Of a stretch of DNA of 64,000 nt, positions 1 through 12,808 are shown piece after piece (position 1 is the stretch's first letter; the number at the start of each line of letters is the position of its first letter). The stretch lies in contig VZRS01015061.1 of assembly GCA_013398055.1 (NCBI GenBank), positions 124,001 through 188,000 on the forward strand, given 5' to 3'. Source of the DNA: Ifrita kowaldi. Its lineage: Eukaryota > Chordata > Aves > Passeriformes > Cinclosomatidae. The notes under the pieces were generated by a model. It was not told the DNA's origin and did no database searches. It saw nothing but the letters and a program-made list of their open reading frames with translations. Position numbers and translations under genes: made by a program.

Positions 1-322
1 CTAAATGCTACTAACATCACCCTCTGCATTCATATATGACAGCTTATCAGTTATCAGCATAAATTCAACAGCAGAAAAAAAGGAGCATAAATATTGGATA
101 ATTCTATCAATTATAAAGACCAACTCTGTCATTAGAAATTCACTCGGATTAAAATCAGCAAATTCAACTTAGAGCAAAGCCTCAGTTACAAATGCCTTTA
201 CTCTAGGAGGATGGCTTAAGTAATCTTTCTGCTGCAACCATGCAAAAGTCAAACTCAATTATTCATACCTCTATAATGCAAATAAATTCAGCCTTTCAGC
301 TCCAAGTAGACAAAGATTAAGC

Positions 323-328
323 TTTATT
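323..328 (-). terminator. Possible polyadenylation signal AATAAA
   Basis: The hexamer is AATAAA on the - strand, 93 bases beyond the candidate stop codon at 421-423. The hexamer is common in AT-rich DNA, so it supports a gene end only together with the candidate exons. Confidence 0.3.
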
Positions 329-420
329 TTGGTGGTGGTCCTGAAGAGGACCCTCATATTCATTAGCTTGCCAAGATACGTGTAACAAAACACCTGTGCA
401 GTTTTCTAGCTAAGGATTTA

Positions 421-715
421 CTACTCATCCAGGTCAAAGACTTCACCATTTATCTTCAGCAAGCTGAGTTTCCCTTCACTTGCCTGGACAGAAATACAAC
501 CAACAAACAAAAGGTTTTGTGGGGATTTGACAAGCAGAGTTAAAGCTGCTATTGTGAGTTCTAATTATGATTTCACATCCATGCACTTTAGGCTTAAGCA
601 GGAGTACAAATTTGCAGATAACAATTTATTACTCATATACTTGTGTGAAGTCAGCTATGGCAGCAAAGTCATCACAGGTCTGTAATCCAAATGGCCATTC
701 TTTCTCACTAAAGCA
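421..715 (-). CDS. Candidate last two coding exons of an unidentified - strand gene
   Basis: Two open segments join in phase 0. The first, 641-715 (25 codons), has an acceptor ...aatacag and a modest donor gtatat, and reads through EWPFGLQTCDDFAAIADF. The second, 421-483 (20 codons plus TAG), has the acceptor tttctgtccag and ends KINGEVFDLDE-stop. An AATAAA signal lies 93 bases past the stop (323-328 on the + strand), giving a plausible short 3' UTR. I do not recognise the product or any domain. The strand agrees with the base-skew evidence for - strand transcription. The exons are short and were chosen by eye, so chance is a real alternative; the region could simply be intron 1 of a partner collagen gene. 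Confidence 0.35.
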
Positions 716-3700
716 CTGTATTTATGAGCAGTAACATTGCTAAAGCAGAATCTGAATTAAAAGACTATTGCATGCCCTTCTAAGGAATTGTTTCCCTCAA
801 TCTGCCTAAAGATGTGAAAAGAATAAGTTTCATGGTATAAAATGTAAGAGTCAAAATATGTTTGCAGAAGCCCTTGACCATTTTTTTTAAAAGTAAGGGA
901 ACTTCTAACATGTAATTTAATCTGTTGCACCTTGAGGCACTATCTTTCTTTGAAATCTGTACAATACAAGACCTGTTCAGACTTGCAGAGGAAGCCCTTA
1001 GCTGTAGTAGCTACAGTTCTGGCCACAGTGAATGAGAACACAAGAGGCAGGTTAAAACCATTCTCAAGCATCTGATAGATAAAAACCCTTCTTTTTTCTC
1101 TTAAGGGGCAGCACCATGTGTTTGTTATTTAGATACATGAATAGCTACCAACAATAACAACATGGAACAACTATAAGAGATCCCAAATGAATGCTCTGAC
1201 TAAATGGAAAGTTTAAGAATTAATAAATTCTCTTAGAATATATTTACTATAAATTGGTTGGAATTAAAGGCGTACTTTAAAAATCCCTAAAATTAAAAGA
1301 AAACCTTGGCATAACTACCTTCAGAAGACGCAAAAATTGAAATAAGTTTGCCTATGTTAAAAATATTTTGTGCCACAAGAAAAGGACAGGAGCTCATATC
1401 TAAAGAGGATTGAATTTTTCTGCCTGTACCTTGTACTAAAACGACATGGAATTTATTGTTTTAAACTGAACTAATTATGGATCTTCAACATACAGTTTTT
1501 TATAAAGGCTATCTTTCACAGAAGCTTCTAGTTAAAATACAGGCAATACTTGCAGCAACAGAGCTTCCCATAGAGCAGTTAACAGTAACTACTTCAGAGT
1601 CAAAGACTCGTTACTGAATGAACACTTGGATTCATCCATCAATCAATCCAAGTTGGATCATTCAATCCAAGTTGTTCAAAACTTGAACAACTTGGATTCA
1701 TCCCTAAACTGCAACTATTCACCCATTATGAATGGGAGGTATCACAACCTGACAATTTCTCTGTATCTGATTGCTGAGCCAGAGAAGAAGACAGAAAGTA
1801 GAAGAGCCCAGCTGGGCATCTAACTCTCCCAGATCCTAGACTTTACTCACTTCCTCAATACTTGGTTTTAAGAAGGGTAGGGCTGACAACTCTCCAGGAC
1901 ATGAAGAAACATTAAGCAGAAACTTTAGGTACAGAGTTTAAGGAACAGCTAGTCCTTGCAACTCACAGTAGCTCACTCTTACTTTCTACGAAAGCTTCCA
2001 TCCTCAAAAATGACTGTTACCCCTCTGCTTTAATGGGCACTGCCAGCCTTGCACTCAAGTGTAGGTGAGGAAAAGGACATGGACAGTTCTCACCAATTCC
2101 AAAAACCCTTAGGTTTCTGTGGTCTATTCATCTTACAGCACAGAGAATGGGCTTCAGTGCAGTATATTTTACTGGGTGAGACACACACAAAGTAAAATAA
2201 TCAGCTCACGCTTTGGTGACCTTCTCACAAGCATTTCAAAGCTACAACTGAAGAGACCTGAGAAGCCAAATACTTCTGGCCTAATGAACATGAATTTCCA
2301 AACAACTCCACATTAGGCTGTATGAATTGGCAAAAATGTCCTTTAACAGCAAGTCAGAAGTATTACCTTTATGCTGCCATCCAGAGGCAGCATCTTACAA
2401 AGCATCTATGCTTAGATTTGGCAAGTACACCTCCTGGTAAACAGTGCAAGCTATGAGCACTAACCCAGAATGTAAACTACCAGGTGGCCTTCTCAACCCA
2501 CTCCATCTCCACATTAATGAACTGGCAGATGCCAAACACCACATTCATTTCCTTCTTCAGCAAGCACTGCACCTGCATGAACCTCTAAATACACAGCATA
2601 TCTGGAGAAACATCCTAAACAAAGTAACTCTAGTTGGCTTCGCAGTTTGGGAACGGATACGTTTCATACCACCTCTGTAGGCAGTCTACCCCTCACTACT
2701 GCTCATTTCAGTTCTAAATGCTGAACTCTGAATGGAAGCCATCTTCTAACTTTTATACAGACCATAAGTGAACGCCTTAAACAAGTACACAGCAAATTAG
2801 AGGAATGGTAAGTTTTAAGCATGCCTCCATCTTTGCCTGTCCAGCTACACATCTGTGCAACTCACACCAGCCCTGAGACACCAGCACGGAGCACCTGGCA
2901 GCCAGTCAGTGGCAGGATACAGTAAGCCACTTGACTTTTCAGGAAGTCTCAGTTTTACTTTTATTTTACACACAAGTCTCTAATCACCAGCCTCTTGGGG
3001 CTTCCTGATTTTTTCCAGCTGCAAATAAGAAGTGCCATATGGTACTCATTACAGGTTAAGATTTACTAGTCATTTAGGACCTTTCCCATGTGACAGGTGT
3101 TAGATGTTGCCACTTTCTATAACCATGTCCAAATGTAACACAAACTTAGACCAAACGGTCAGTCAGGTTTCTAAGTCTCAGATATGCTTGCAAGCCAAGT
3201 ATTATACACTCATAACACCAGTCATTCTGGCACTCTTTTTTTACTCCTTTCCTGGTTGAGGAAATGGAATAAAGACAGACTAATTCCTCAGAAAATGTTC
3301 TGTTCCTCACCCTTATCCATATAACATGCAATAGAAGAAGCTTCAATTCCAGAGTCTTCTTAATGGATGTCAGACATTTGTCACTGACAACTGCACTTTC
3401 AAGTGTCAAGAGCATGAAGCAGACCACACAAGAACAGAAACCCACTTCTTCCTTGTAGAGAGGCAAAATAGAATAGCATTTCAGACTAATCCAACCCCAC
3501 TCTGGTCTATTCTGAAACTACTGAGAGCACTAAATTAATACCAAAGATTAAGCAAGTATACATGGTAAAAAGAATAGAAGCTGTGCAGATATTGTATTGA
3601 GATGTTATCTGAAGAAGTCCACACCCTCTTAACTGCCAGAACAAGACCTAACTCACTTTAAGGCTTGGTGGGTGTCTGGGGGATTTTTTTTTGTGTGGTG

Positions 3701-5741
3701 GAGGTGATTATCAGCTCTATTCTCCGTCAGTTCTTGGACCAAGTATCATAGCTTCAAGGTCCTTCTAGTCAGAGCTGTTTTATCATTTGTTTATGCCCGT
3801 GGCAGCAGCGCAGTCTGCGTGTGCACTTTAACACCTAAAGAGAGCACTACAGGCAGCACTTTCTCTGTATTGCTCAATGCCAACAAAGAGCTACTCTCCA
3901 GCCTCAGGTAATCAAAGCTGAAAAAGTAAGTGGCACTGAAGAGGGCCAAGTTAAACAAGGAAGCAGTGGAGACCAAGCAATTGTCCTACACTGTAAGTCA
4001 GAGGCACTTGTAAAAGAACGGAACATCAGGATCTGATGACATGGGAGGCCCTTTTATCCACATGGGTTCAGAAATCCCTAAAGCTGATAAAAGTTGAATA
4101 TTTAGTGAGACCTCTCAGCTGCCTGTTCAGGAACTCACATGTTGAACTCCAGCAGACGTGGAGTACCCTCAGTATCAGCCTCTCAAGTTCATTTACTTAA
4201 GCACTGGTTATGTGCTATAGCAATAGCTCAGGGCTCCTTAGAGCACCTGCCACTTCAAGTGAGGTGCTTCTGTGCAAAATGCACCTTCCTATGAAAAAGT
4301 GACCTTATACTGCTATGGAGAATCACAACTGTAATTTCCCAGACTATCTCGCAGGAAAAAAAGCAAAGGGGGCCTGAATATATTTTATTGTCTTTAAAAT
4401 ACTGTAAGAGAGCTCCAGGCTAGTGCTAATAGAACATTGTATCTAGCACATGCAGATCTTGGAATTTGATACTCAACCTTGATTAGAGGAAAAAGATTCC
4501 ACTCCCTAACACCAGAGAAATTACATCTAGAGGCTATAAATTACATTATCCTGAGACACATTACACCTGGATTGCACTGATCATCACTAAACAGAATGCA
4601 AGTCTCAGGAATTAAGGCACACTTCTCAGAGACTTCCTACATTAACAAATTTGAACCCATGCAAGGAAGTAGTTGAACAGGCCATAGATTAGGTCTTTAC
4701 ACAGAGCATTAAAAAGCCAAAAAAAATTTCAAGTATTAACATTGTATCAGTTACAGGACAGGCAAAATAAATCTGATCAGTGCTAAAGAAAGTGGGTGCA
4801 GAGGGACAGGAAAGACACTTTATATTTTTGTTTCAAAGGGAAACAAAAGGGGAGGGAGGGAGGAAATCTTCAGTAGCAGCACCGAGCTTCTCCTTACTTT
4901 GACACTTGTAAATTTCTGTTATTGCGTTCGTCAGCAATTGATTTTATTCCCAGTCACTTTCTGGAGGTTTCCCAGTAGCAAGTTGACAATATGCAACCTA
5001 AAGTATCTCCTTGCAGTGATTCTGTGACCAGGTCCAAGGATGTCAGTGAGCCGTCTTCCTTACAACATCACACTCAAATACTGTCAGTTTAAAAAGGGGG
5101 GTAGGCAAGGAGAGAGCTTACGTGGTTCCAACACTCCAGCACAAAGTAAAGTGAAGACACCCATTCATAAGAAATAGCCCTCAAGTATTATTAAAACTTG
5201 AGATGCGGTTCAGTCTGAAGCTTGGCAGGATTAAGAAACAGCCCCTGGCATTTGTACTCATTCCAAAACAAAGTCACTTTCTCTAAGGGAAAGTATTCCC
5301 TGAGGCACCCCATTCTAGGGAGTATACCAACTCCCACAAGTGCTATTTGGAGCTCAACATGTGCCAAGAAAATAACCTGCTTCGAGTTTGTGACACATGC
5401 TCTGCATCCTGTAGTAACCAGTAGGTTAACTGCAAGCTCTGAATAAGGAGCTTTTCCACCAAGTTTTAACATTATTCCTACAGCAAGCAAGGTTTGGAAT
5501 AGAAGATACTGTTTCAATGTCCTTTTAGACTGCAATTATTAGAACAACAAGCAGAAATTCCAAGTCAGCTCTACTTTGAGCAAGAGGTCACCAAATCTAG
5601 ACTCCAGAGCAGGAGGATTATGCTTCCAGCTTAAGTTTTACTATGATCCTACAATAAATTACTAGCTTGGAACATCACCACTTTTTAATTTTATTATCTA
5701 TATCTAAGTAAAATTATTCAGAATGTTAAATCCAACAATAC
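716..5741. other. AT-rich non-coding sequence, candidate small exons only
   Basis: There is no gene that I can name. The + strand is A- and C-rich, consistent with - strand transcription. It includes a strong 16-bp hairpin (1,664-1,698) and the weak - strand exon candidates at 1,319-1,351, 1,851-1,889, 2,367-2,393 and 5,122-5,179. The last of these (acceptor tacttgag, donor gtaagc) reads through YEWVSSLYFVLECWNH and is the most protein-like of the four. Confidence 0.4.
1664..1698. repeat. Perfect 16-bp inverted repeat (hairpin)
   Basis: The left arm 1,664-1,679 (aatccaagttgttcaa) is the exact reverse complement of the right arm 1,683-1,698, with a 3-base loop. Related short pieces (atccaagttggatc) lie just upstream, so the locality is rich in repeats of the word ccaagtt. 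I do not know its origin. Confidence 0.85.
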
Positions 5742-6190
5742 TTTTGTGGTGGGTGCCAGGTGCCCACCAAGTTCCACTATTACTCCTCAACTGGACAGGA
5801 AAGAGAAAATATGACAAAAGGTTCCTGGGCCAAGACAAGGACATGGAGAGATCATTCAGCAATTAGCATTACAAGCAGAACAGACACAGGGAAATAAATT
5901 TTATTGCCAATCAAAAGTCAATGTAGGGTAATGAGAAATAAAAAAAAAAAAAAAAAAAGACAANNNNNNNNNNNNNNNNNNNNNNNNNNNNNNAAAAAAA
6001 AAAAAAAGACCTTCCAACACCTTGCTTCTGCCTTACTTCTTCCCAGGCTTAACTTCACCCCCAGTTTCTCCACTCCTACCTCCCAGAAGCACAGGAGGAT
6101 TAGGAAAGAGGGCTCTGGTCAGTTTGTTTACACATTGTCTCTTCATTATCAGTTTCTAATGATTTCATTCAGAAAATTCATCTTTTCACT
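5742..6190. mobile_element. Songbird-type LTR fragment spanning the assembly gap
   Basis: The stretch before the gap (ctggacaggaaagag, gacaaaaggttcctgg, gtagggtaatgagaaata) and after it (cttcccaggcttaacttcac) follows the order I recall from an LTR family abundant in passerine genomes, the same family as 25,184-26,538. Its ends are degraded, so the limits are approximate. Recognition is from memory of the family and not from a search. An apparent - strand exon at 6,037-6,079 falls inside it and was dropped for that reason. Confidence 0.6.
5964..5993. other. 30-base N gap flanked by poly-A
   Basis: Thirty Ns lie between two A-runs (5,940-5,958 and 5,994-6,007). The gap probably marks an unresolved homopolymer inside the LTR fragment, so its true size is unknown. 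Confidence 0.95.
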
Positions 6191-6312
6191 TTAAACATCC
6201 ACCTTCTGCATTGATTCTTTTAGCAACTGATGATTACACTCCTGAACACCACCAAAAAGCTTAAGGGTGTTCTTACTGTTTTAAGTCATTTTCTACCAAA
6301 ATTGTCGGCATA

Positions 6313-6440
6313 CTCAGAGTCACAGAATAAGCTGAGTTGGAAGGGACCCTCAAGGATCATAGAGTCCAACTCCTGGCCCTGTTTAGCACTATCCCCAAGT
6401 CACACCATGTGCCCTTTCTTACTCCTTTCTGCTATCAGGA
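6313..6440 (-). mobile_element. CR1 LINE fragment (3' end)
   Basis: The + strand carries the reverse complement of the avian CR1 3' end: tcacagaataagctgagttg followed by gaagggaccctcaaggatc and agagtccaactcct. The element therefore lies on the - strand with its 3' end to the left. It is short and 5'-truncated, as usual for CR1. Confidence 0.8.
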
Positions 6441-9400
6441 CAAAAATAGTTACTGAAAAGCTTACACTAAAATTTAGATTACATCTCAGATGTAGATTAC
6501 ATCTCAGATTCACCTGCTTATTATGTTAAACACATCTGCTTAGTCCAACTGTTTAAAAAGAAGGGGGGAAAAAAAAGCAATACTATTTCCATGACAGGCT
6601 GTGCTCTTCCTCCACAATTACCTCCGCAGCATATCAGCAATTTAAGGTTCTTTAAAGAGGTCTGTTTCATTATTCTTATTTTTGGGTACAGTATGCCAAT
6701 CTCCTGAAAATACACATTTCCTGAGCATGACTAGACCTGTCAACAAGCATTTTCTCATTCAAGCATAAAGTTAAGAAGTTTTCTAGGTTCACTTAGGATA
6801 CAAAAATTCATACATTAGACAGAGATGTTTTAACACTTTGTTACTACCACTGCTTTAAGAGTTTGAAAGCTTTTAGAACAGAAAAGCCACTTTCTGCTGA
6901 CACAGGAGTGTCATCCATTCTATTGCCAAGACGTTTCCATTAGCATTCTGGCTAAGAAACGAAATGACATTATGTATATACTCTCCCTTCAATCAAACTA
7001 CAAAAAACTCCTCCACCCAGGCAAATACCAACTTTTGCATGGATGTTTTCACTGTGTGTCTGGGCAGACTCTGGGCACAGCCTTCTAGCAATATTCATGG
7101 CACTGCCTTCCCCATTAAGAAGGCACCAAATGACTGTGGGAAGTTAAACTACCAAAACAAAACACACTCAAGCCTTGCAACTTCTCAACCTCTCTAGATT
7201 TTCTCCTTGTTATTTTAAATATTTTTAAATTCTTAACTCATTGAATAAGTAATGGTTTTGCAGAAATCTCCAGGTTTTTTCCTCATGTCTGACTATACAG
7301 TGAATGGATGAAAAGAGATAGCAAAGTCAAATATAAATTCTCATTTCTCAGTGCAGTGCAGAAGCTTCCTTTTCTTCTGAATAGCTTTGCCTTTTAAAGT
7401 TGAATATTCAAGAGAACTGTTCTAACTAATTCAGAATAAGTATTTTCTATTATTAAGCCAATTCATATTGTCTGAATGGCAGCTAGAAATTACCTTTTAG
7501 AAACAATGACTTCTGCTGTCTTTCTGTGTGACAGGTCAGTTCAAAGTAAGTTGATTCAAGAAAAACCACTGCCTCATAAAAAGGATTATTTTAAAAAGAT
7601 TTCTAAACTGAGTTCATAAGCTCCTTCACCCAAACATTGTTTCCAGTGGCATTTCTTGTCAGGAAATCACAATTTCTGGGAGCTGGAGGCTTGTCTAGCC
7701 TTGCCTGCAAGTCACGTTAGTTTTTATTGCTGTAAGTAAAGCGATTTAATTGTGGGTTTTAATAATTGCTACTTTAATTCAAGGTGTAGAAAGAGTGCAG
7801 TTCATGGTTCAGGGTGGTCATTTTCTTCCTTTCTATCAGATTCCAAGGGGATTTAAGTGCAGAAAGAGAAAGGTTTGTTTTTGAAGAATTGATGCTGTAT
7901 TTAACAGACATGGACTGATGCTAGATAGAAATATATTTATGACTCATGAAATAAAGACTTTCCTAAGGAAGGAAGACAAGCCTTCATTGCTAACATGGTG
8001 AAGTACAAAAAATCAAATATTATTGTGGAATTAATGGTTGCTTAAGCTTGACAGCTTAATGTAGCTAATAACTAATGCTTGTTATATTTTCATACAGAAT
8101 GCAGGAGCTGGAGTGGATACAAACGAGAATAGACAGAATAAAACTAACTATTCTGAATATACTGTAAACTTTTGACATTTGCAGAGTACTGGAGAAATAC
8201 AGGTAAGTCCGGTATACATAATCACTCTTTATTTCCCTAACTACTTTTAAGTAGTCCTTGATTCTAAGTCACTAGTTTTGCATCACACTGCCTATACTAT
8301 ACTACAAATTAAGTTACTACTTCATATAAATTAAGACTCATAAGTCATATCTTTCTAGATTAAGACAGAAAAGCAGAAAGTTCGTACTATAAGAACAGCA
8401 TGAAGGAGTTGCTAACAGGGGAAAAAAAGCCTGCCAGCCTACAGCACTGCAGGCAAGCAAAAAAACACAGCACCCATGGGTAACTGATTACTCCAAACAT
8501 CTTGCAAATGACTTGAAACATCATTCAAAACTCATCACTATTACAAGGGCTCAGTACAATTTCTCTCAGTACAAAGGTTACTTCACTTTAGCACTATGGT
8601 TGCCAGATAAAGCCAAAATTTTATATTTTGCATAATAAAGTTCTATATTTTTGTCCAGCCCAGTAACCATACAAAAAGACAGTCAAAATGAAAATTAAGC
8701 TAGAAAGGAACATCTGCATATTTCTGCTTCATTATCTATATAAAAGGACCAAGATATTGTAAATTCTGTCACTTACAGCAGTAGCTCCTAAAATAAGCTG
8801 AGTTGAAGGCTCTCTATGAAGCTTTATCTTTCTTGTGAATGGCTCTGAATCTCTGAAATGAAGCCATTCCACTGGTTACTTGCTCTGGTTACTTGCAGCT
8901 CTGGTTACTTGCCATGGCTCTCAGGTGAGTCTGTGCAGCAAACAGCACCAAACAGACCTGCCAAACCTCTATTTCTTCTACTAGAGCCAATAAGGTGATC
9001 TTGTCTATTGGAACTACATCTCCAAATCCAACAGCAGGAGGTGAGAGACACAACTACTGCAGTAGAGAAAGAGATGTCAAGAGATGAAAGTCTTGGTTTC
9101 ATACCAGTGAAGCACATCAACAGAAACCAAGGATTTCCTCCATGCTAACTCTTTCTCCTGGAGAAAGGGTGCCTACCACATCCATAGACCTCAGCAGCAA
9201 CCCAAGGCTGTGTAGGTCTGGTTTCTAAAAGCATCTAAATTCTCTAGGAATCAGTGCAGCATAAATATATTTCTCTAAATTAATGGTGTAGTTAAAAATT
9301 AAGATTCACCTTGCTAACAACTAAACCCAGCCCTAGAAGAAACACACTTTCCAACATGTTTAATGCATTTCAGCAGAAAGTCCTGACAGATACAGACACC

Positions 9401-10224
9401 GGCAAAAAGACTTACTAACCTGTGTTCAGGCAGGGAAGTGAATCTTGAGGGAGGAGGTGGGAAAAGCAGGGTTTCAGCAGAGCTGCAGCAGCAAAGCTTA
9501 TCTAGTATACACTGGAGTCATGTTAGACTAGAGTAGGACAGTTCTGCACATCTAGCTATACCTCAATAAAAGGAATCCTTCCTTAGATAATAAACCAGGA
9601 CCAAAAGTAAAACAGCCAAGTGTGTTACACACAGACACCTTTTACAGTGCTAGAAGAGTTTGAAATTCAACTCTGACATTTTAATTCTCTGTAGAGATTA
9701 GGTAAAAGAAACAAAATACAGATGAGAGACTAAACTATGTCCCTTCCCCTACAAATGGAGGGGACAAAGAAATCCAACAACAGAGCTGCAATAACCAAGA
9801 GCCTTCAAGTGAACTGAAATCCATAGCTTTAAATCTCCTTTCTTTCCAACTCCTAACACACACTCTACAAGTTAAAAAAAAACCAAACCAAAACCACCAA
9901 ACAGTGCCTATATTGCCACTACAATTTCTTTCTCATTTGTTCCATTATAACAGAATAATACACATACAAACACACACTTCATAAGACACCTCCACAAAAG
10001 GGGAATACAAAATTAAAATTCTGAATGTCATGTGCTGACAGCTTAAGAGATGATTTCTTGACTAGATGAAACTAAATTAAAAAAAAAAAAGTCATTTAAT
10101 CTGATACCTTCCAACCCACAATTTAACTTAATGAATTATTATTAACTTTTGATTACAGGATATGTAAATTGTCTTAACAGAAAGTACACCAAGGAGCACA
10201 ACCGTACTTCCACGTAATTTTAGA
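6441..10224. other. AT-rich non-coding sequence with candidate - strand exons
   Basis: No recognised gene. It contains the candidate - strand exon segments at 6,622-6,703, 8,777-8,852 and 9,420-9,482 described separately. The + strand is strongly C over G; in 9,841-9,900, for example, I count 20 C and 1 G. Confidence 0.4.
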
Positions 10225-10768
10225 CTTCTAGGATAATTCGGGCTGGAAGAAGCCTTGGGGTTATTTAGTCCAGTCTCCTACTCAAAACATGGAAAAAGAG
10301 AGGCAGGGTTTCATAACTAAGAATCACACAATATCAGTCTTTTTGAAACAGACTAAAGATACATCTACTAATACATTAGTTTCAGCATCATGCCTTCTGG
10401 AAGAAGAGAGACTGAACGATTAACAGGCTTAAGCTAAAATGTAAAACTTTTAATATAGCTTTGCAATTATCTAATTGCCCTTTGCTCAACTCTCTTAAAA
10501 TTAAGATCACATCCCCCAGTCTTTGCTTCTTGCAGCTCCTCACAACAAGTTCTCCAAGAAAGACTTAAGCTCTGCAAGAAAGACTCAGTCAATTGCAAGG
10601 CCTTTTTTTTTAAATAAGCAGTAGATTTCTTTTTATAAATAGGACCCTTTCCTCTTCAGCTCAGCTACTTTTATTCTGATGACAATTTCACATTACACTG
10701 AAGCTTTTCCTCCCCACACTCAGCAATTACATACCCAGGATGCTCAGCATATTGTCTTTTTTCAGATA
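6622..10768 (-). CDS. Candidate internal exon chain of an unidentified - strand gene
   Basis: Five short segments with usable splice sites join in consistent phase, in - strand order: 10,735-10,768 (donor gtatgt), 10,544-10,571 (acceptor ctttcttgcag, donor gtgagg), 9,420-9,482 (acceptor gctgctgcag, donor gttagt), 8,777-8,852 (acceptor ttcatttcag, donor gtaagt) and 6,622-6,703 (acceptor tattttcag, donor gtaatt). The 8,777-8,852 exon is the most protein-like, containing EPFTRKIKLHREPSTQLILG. No known domain is recognised. Further weaker segments at 5,122-5,179, 2,367-2,393, 1,851-1,889 and 1,319-1,351 could continue toward 421-715, but the 6,622 and 5,122 segments do not match in phase. With this much freedom of choice such a chain can arise by chance. 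Confidence 0.3.
10225..10330 (-). mobile_element. Old CR1 LINE fragment
   Basis: The order ggctggaagaagccttggg, ttatttagtccagtctcct, then actcaaaacatgg is a diverged version of the reverse-complement CR1 3' region (ggaagggacct ... tccagcccc). It is more degraded than the other copies, which suggests an older insertion. Confidence 0.5.
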
Positions 10769-12808
10769 CTGCACTGTACCAATGATATTTAACAAGGTTT
10801 AATTGCACTGCAAACCTGTCACAAGAGGGTAAAGAATGCTGTTTAATGATCCTTAAAACTTCATCAGCACTCTATCTTTCCTACAAGTTTTGTTTCGGGT
10901 ACTCTTGAGAATAGATGGTTTACACCACTGCAGTCAACACCAGATTGCCAAACACTGCATCGAGCAGGAACTTCAAAGCACCCCAGTGGTTCTTAATGTT
11001 CCTGAGTCCACACAGCCTTAAGAAGCAGACAAGTAAAAATTCAAAGCACTTCTATCTAGTATTATCACCATTGGTGGGGGCTGCTTTCCATTCAGTGCAC
11101 TTGTGCAACACCATTCCTAGAACATATAAGTGAGCATTGCCTGGATATCTTGTTCTGGGGTGGTCAGTGGAGAGTTTGCACAACTGATACAATCGGGAAA
11201 GGAAGCATTTTAATCTCAGTGAATGAAAGGTAAAAATGCACAATGCATCTCAGCTGCATGTACAGAGCACATTCCTCCCTGCACTTTGCCCCAGACTGAA
11301 AATATGCACATTAGATTTGCTGGGATGCCCTTAACTACTTCAGTAGTTTTGTAATATAGAAAAGTTCCCACATGTTCTAGTAAACCCAACAACAGCTAAT
11401 TGCATTACAGTAAGCATCATTGCTTATTCATAGTAGAAAAAAAATCACTACATAAATTTACATATGCTGTCAAATAAATTAACTAACTTTGTCCTAGGAA
11501 AATTTCCCTTTCTACTTTAAGAAAGGTAAATAATAATTGCTTCCACTGAGTAGAATATTCATTCATGACCAGAAAAATGAAAGCCTAGGAAGTTCCACTG
11601 AAATATCCCTCTATTTCCATCATGTGGAAAAACTGAAAAAAACCCATAATGATTCTGTAGAAGATTCTGTTATGGTTTAAATTGCTCTTACATTCTGTTT
11701 CATTCAGGATTCCTTGGATTTGTTAGTATTTTAGTACATGCTAGAACACAACTTGAAGTATAACTTTTACTATATATCTTCAACTAAAACAAATGGAAGG
11801 TCAAAATCAAAGCACATGACAAATGACAAGTTGCAAGCAGGAGGGCTTGAGCCTTGATGTTATGAAACCAAGTCTTGTGCATGACTAATCAAGACACATT
11901 TACGGAATTTCAGGATGAAATACCTTCTCAATCCTAAAAGCCAGCATCCACTTCTGTCTGCTTTTACAGACCTAGCTTTTGTAACTAGAAAGAGCCACTG
12001 CCAGTTATGAAATGGAAAATAATAACAATCACCACCACTAACATGATAAAATAGGACAAACAAGAGAAACATAGATGACCATCAAATCAACCATATTAAT
12101 CATGTACATTGTAATTACTGACATGGTACCATGTATTTATATATATGGCAATCTCTGAAAGGAAAAAAAGAAATCTCAACTAAACTTAGAGAACTTTCAC
12201 AAATAATACATTATTTCTTTAAACACAATTATATCCATCTTGCCAGCCTGTCCTACTATACTTGAACAACTGTTTTCAACCCTATACTTTCAGTCAAACT
12301 GGAATTATAATGGAAGGCAAAGAAGAAAGACATTACAAACACTATTCAGTTTTTACTAATTTTTGGGCTGACAAAGTCTATTTACACTTTTAAAACCTAG
12401 GCCTTAACTATGAGGGAAATTTTTCCAATATAAGCCAATAGTCAGTCACTAACTTCTAGTGAATTTTATAGACAGCACAACTGAATCTGAGGAATCTACT
12501 CCATCTATGTTGTTTAATTAAACAGATTTCCCAGTCACAACTTGCAATCACTTTTCTATAACACAGTGCAAGTGTAAACCTGCCAGGAGAGGAAAATAAT
12601 TCTGATTATAAAAGATGGGTTTATATATATGTGTATGTAGATTTATATTAAAACTAGCAAGGTACTTAAGCAATAATATTGTCCATTGAAATAAGCCCTC
12701 ATACTTTCTGCTGAAAGCATATAAATAAGCACTTTTAAAAAATATTCTGTCTGAGGTTACAGTGTAAGATGTAACCAAAAGTATGTATTCTATCACCATC
12801 TGTTAAAA
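10769..12808. other. AT-rich non-coding sequence
   Basis: No gene, RNA gene or recognisable repeat is seen. Composition matches the rest of the left flank (A and C excess on the + strand). Confidence 0.5.

Noticed and set aside
3146..3466. A 106-codon - strand frame with a gtgagg donor at about 3,305-3,310.
   Set aside because: The acceptor gives only one doubtful open segment and it does not join the other candidate exons; composition is not protein-like.
5191..5535. A 114-codon - strand open frame overlapping a candidate exon.
   Set aside because: No start context, domain or splice sites consistent with the neighbours; probably chance.
6037..6079. A - strand segment with good splice sites (donor gtaagg) that would bridge the phase between 6,622-6,703 and 5,122-5,179.
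   Set aside because: It lies inside the LTR fragment at 5,742-6,190, so it is repeat sequence. It also shows how easily phase-consistent exons can be found by chance here.
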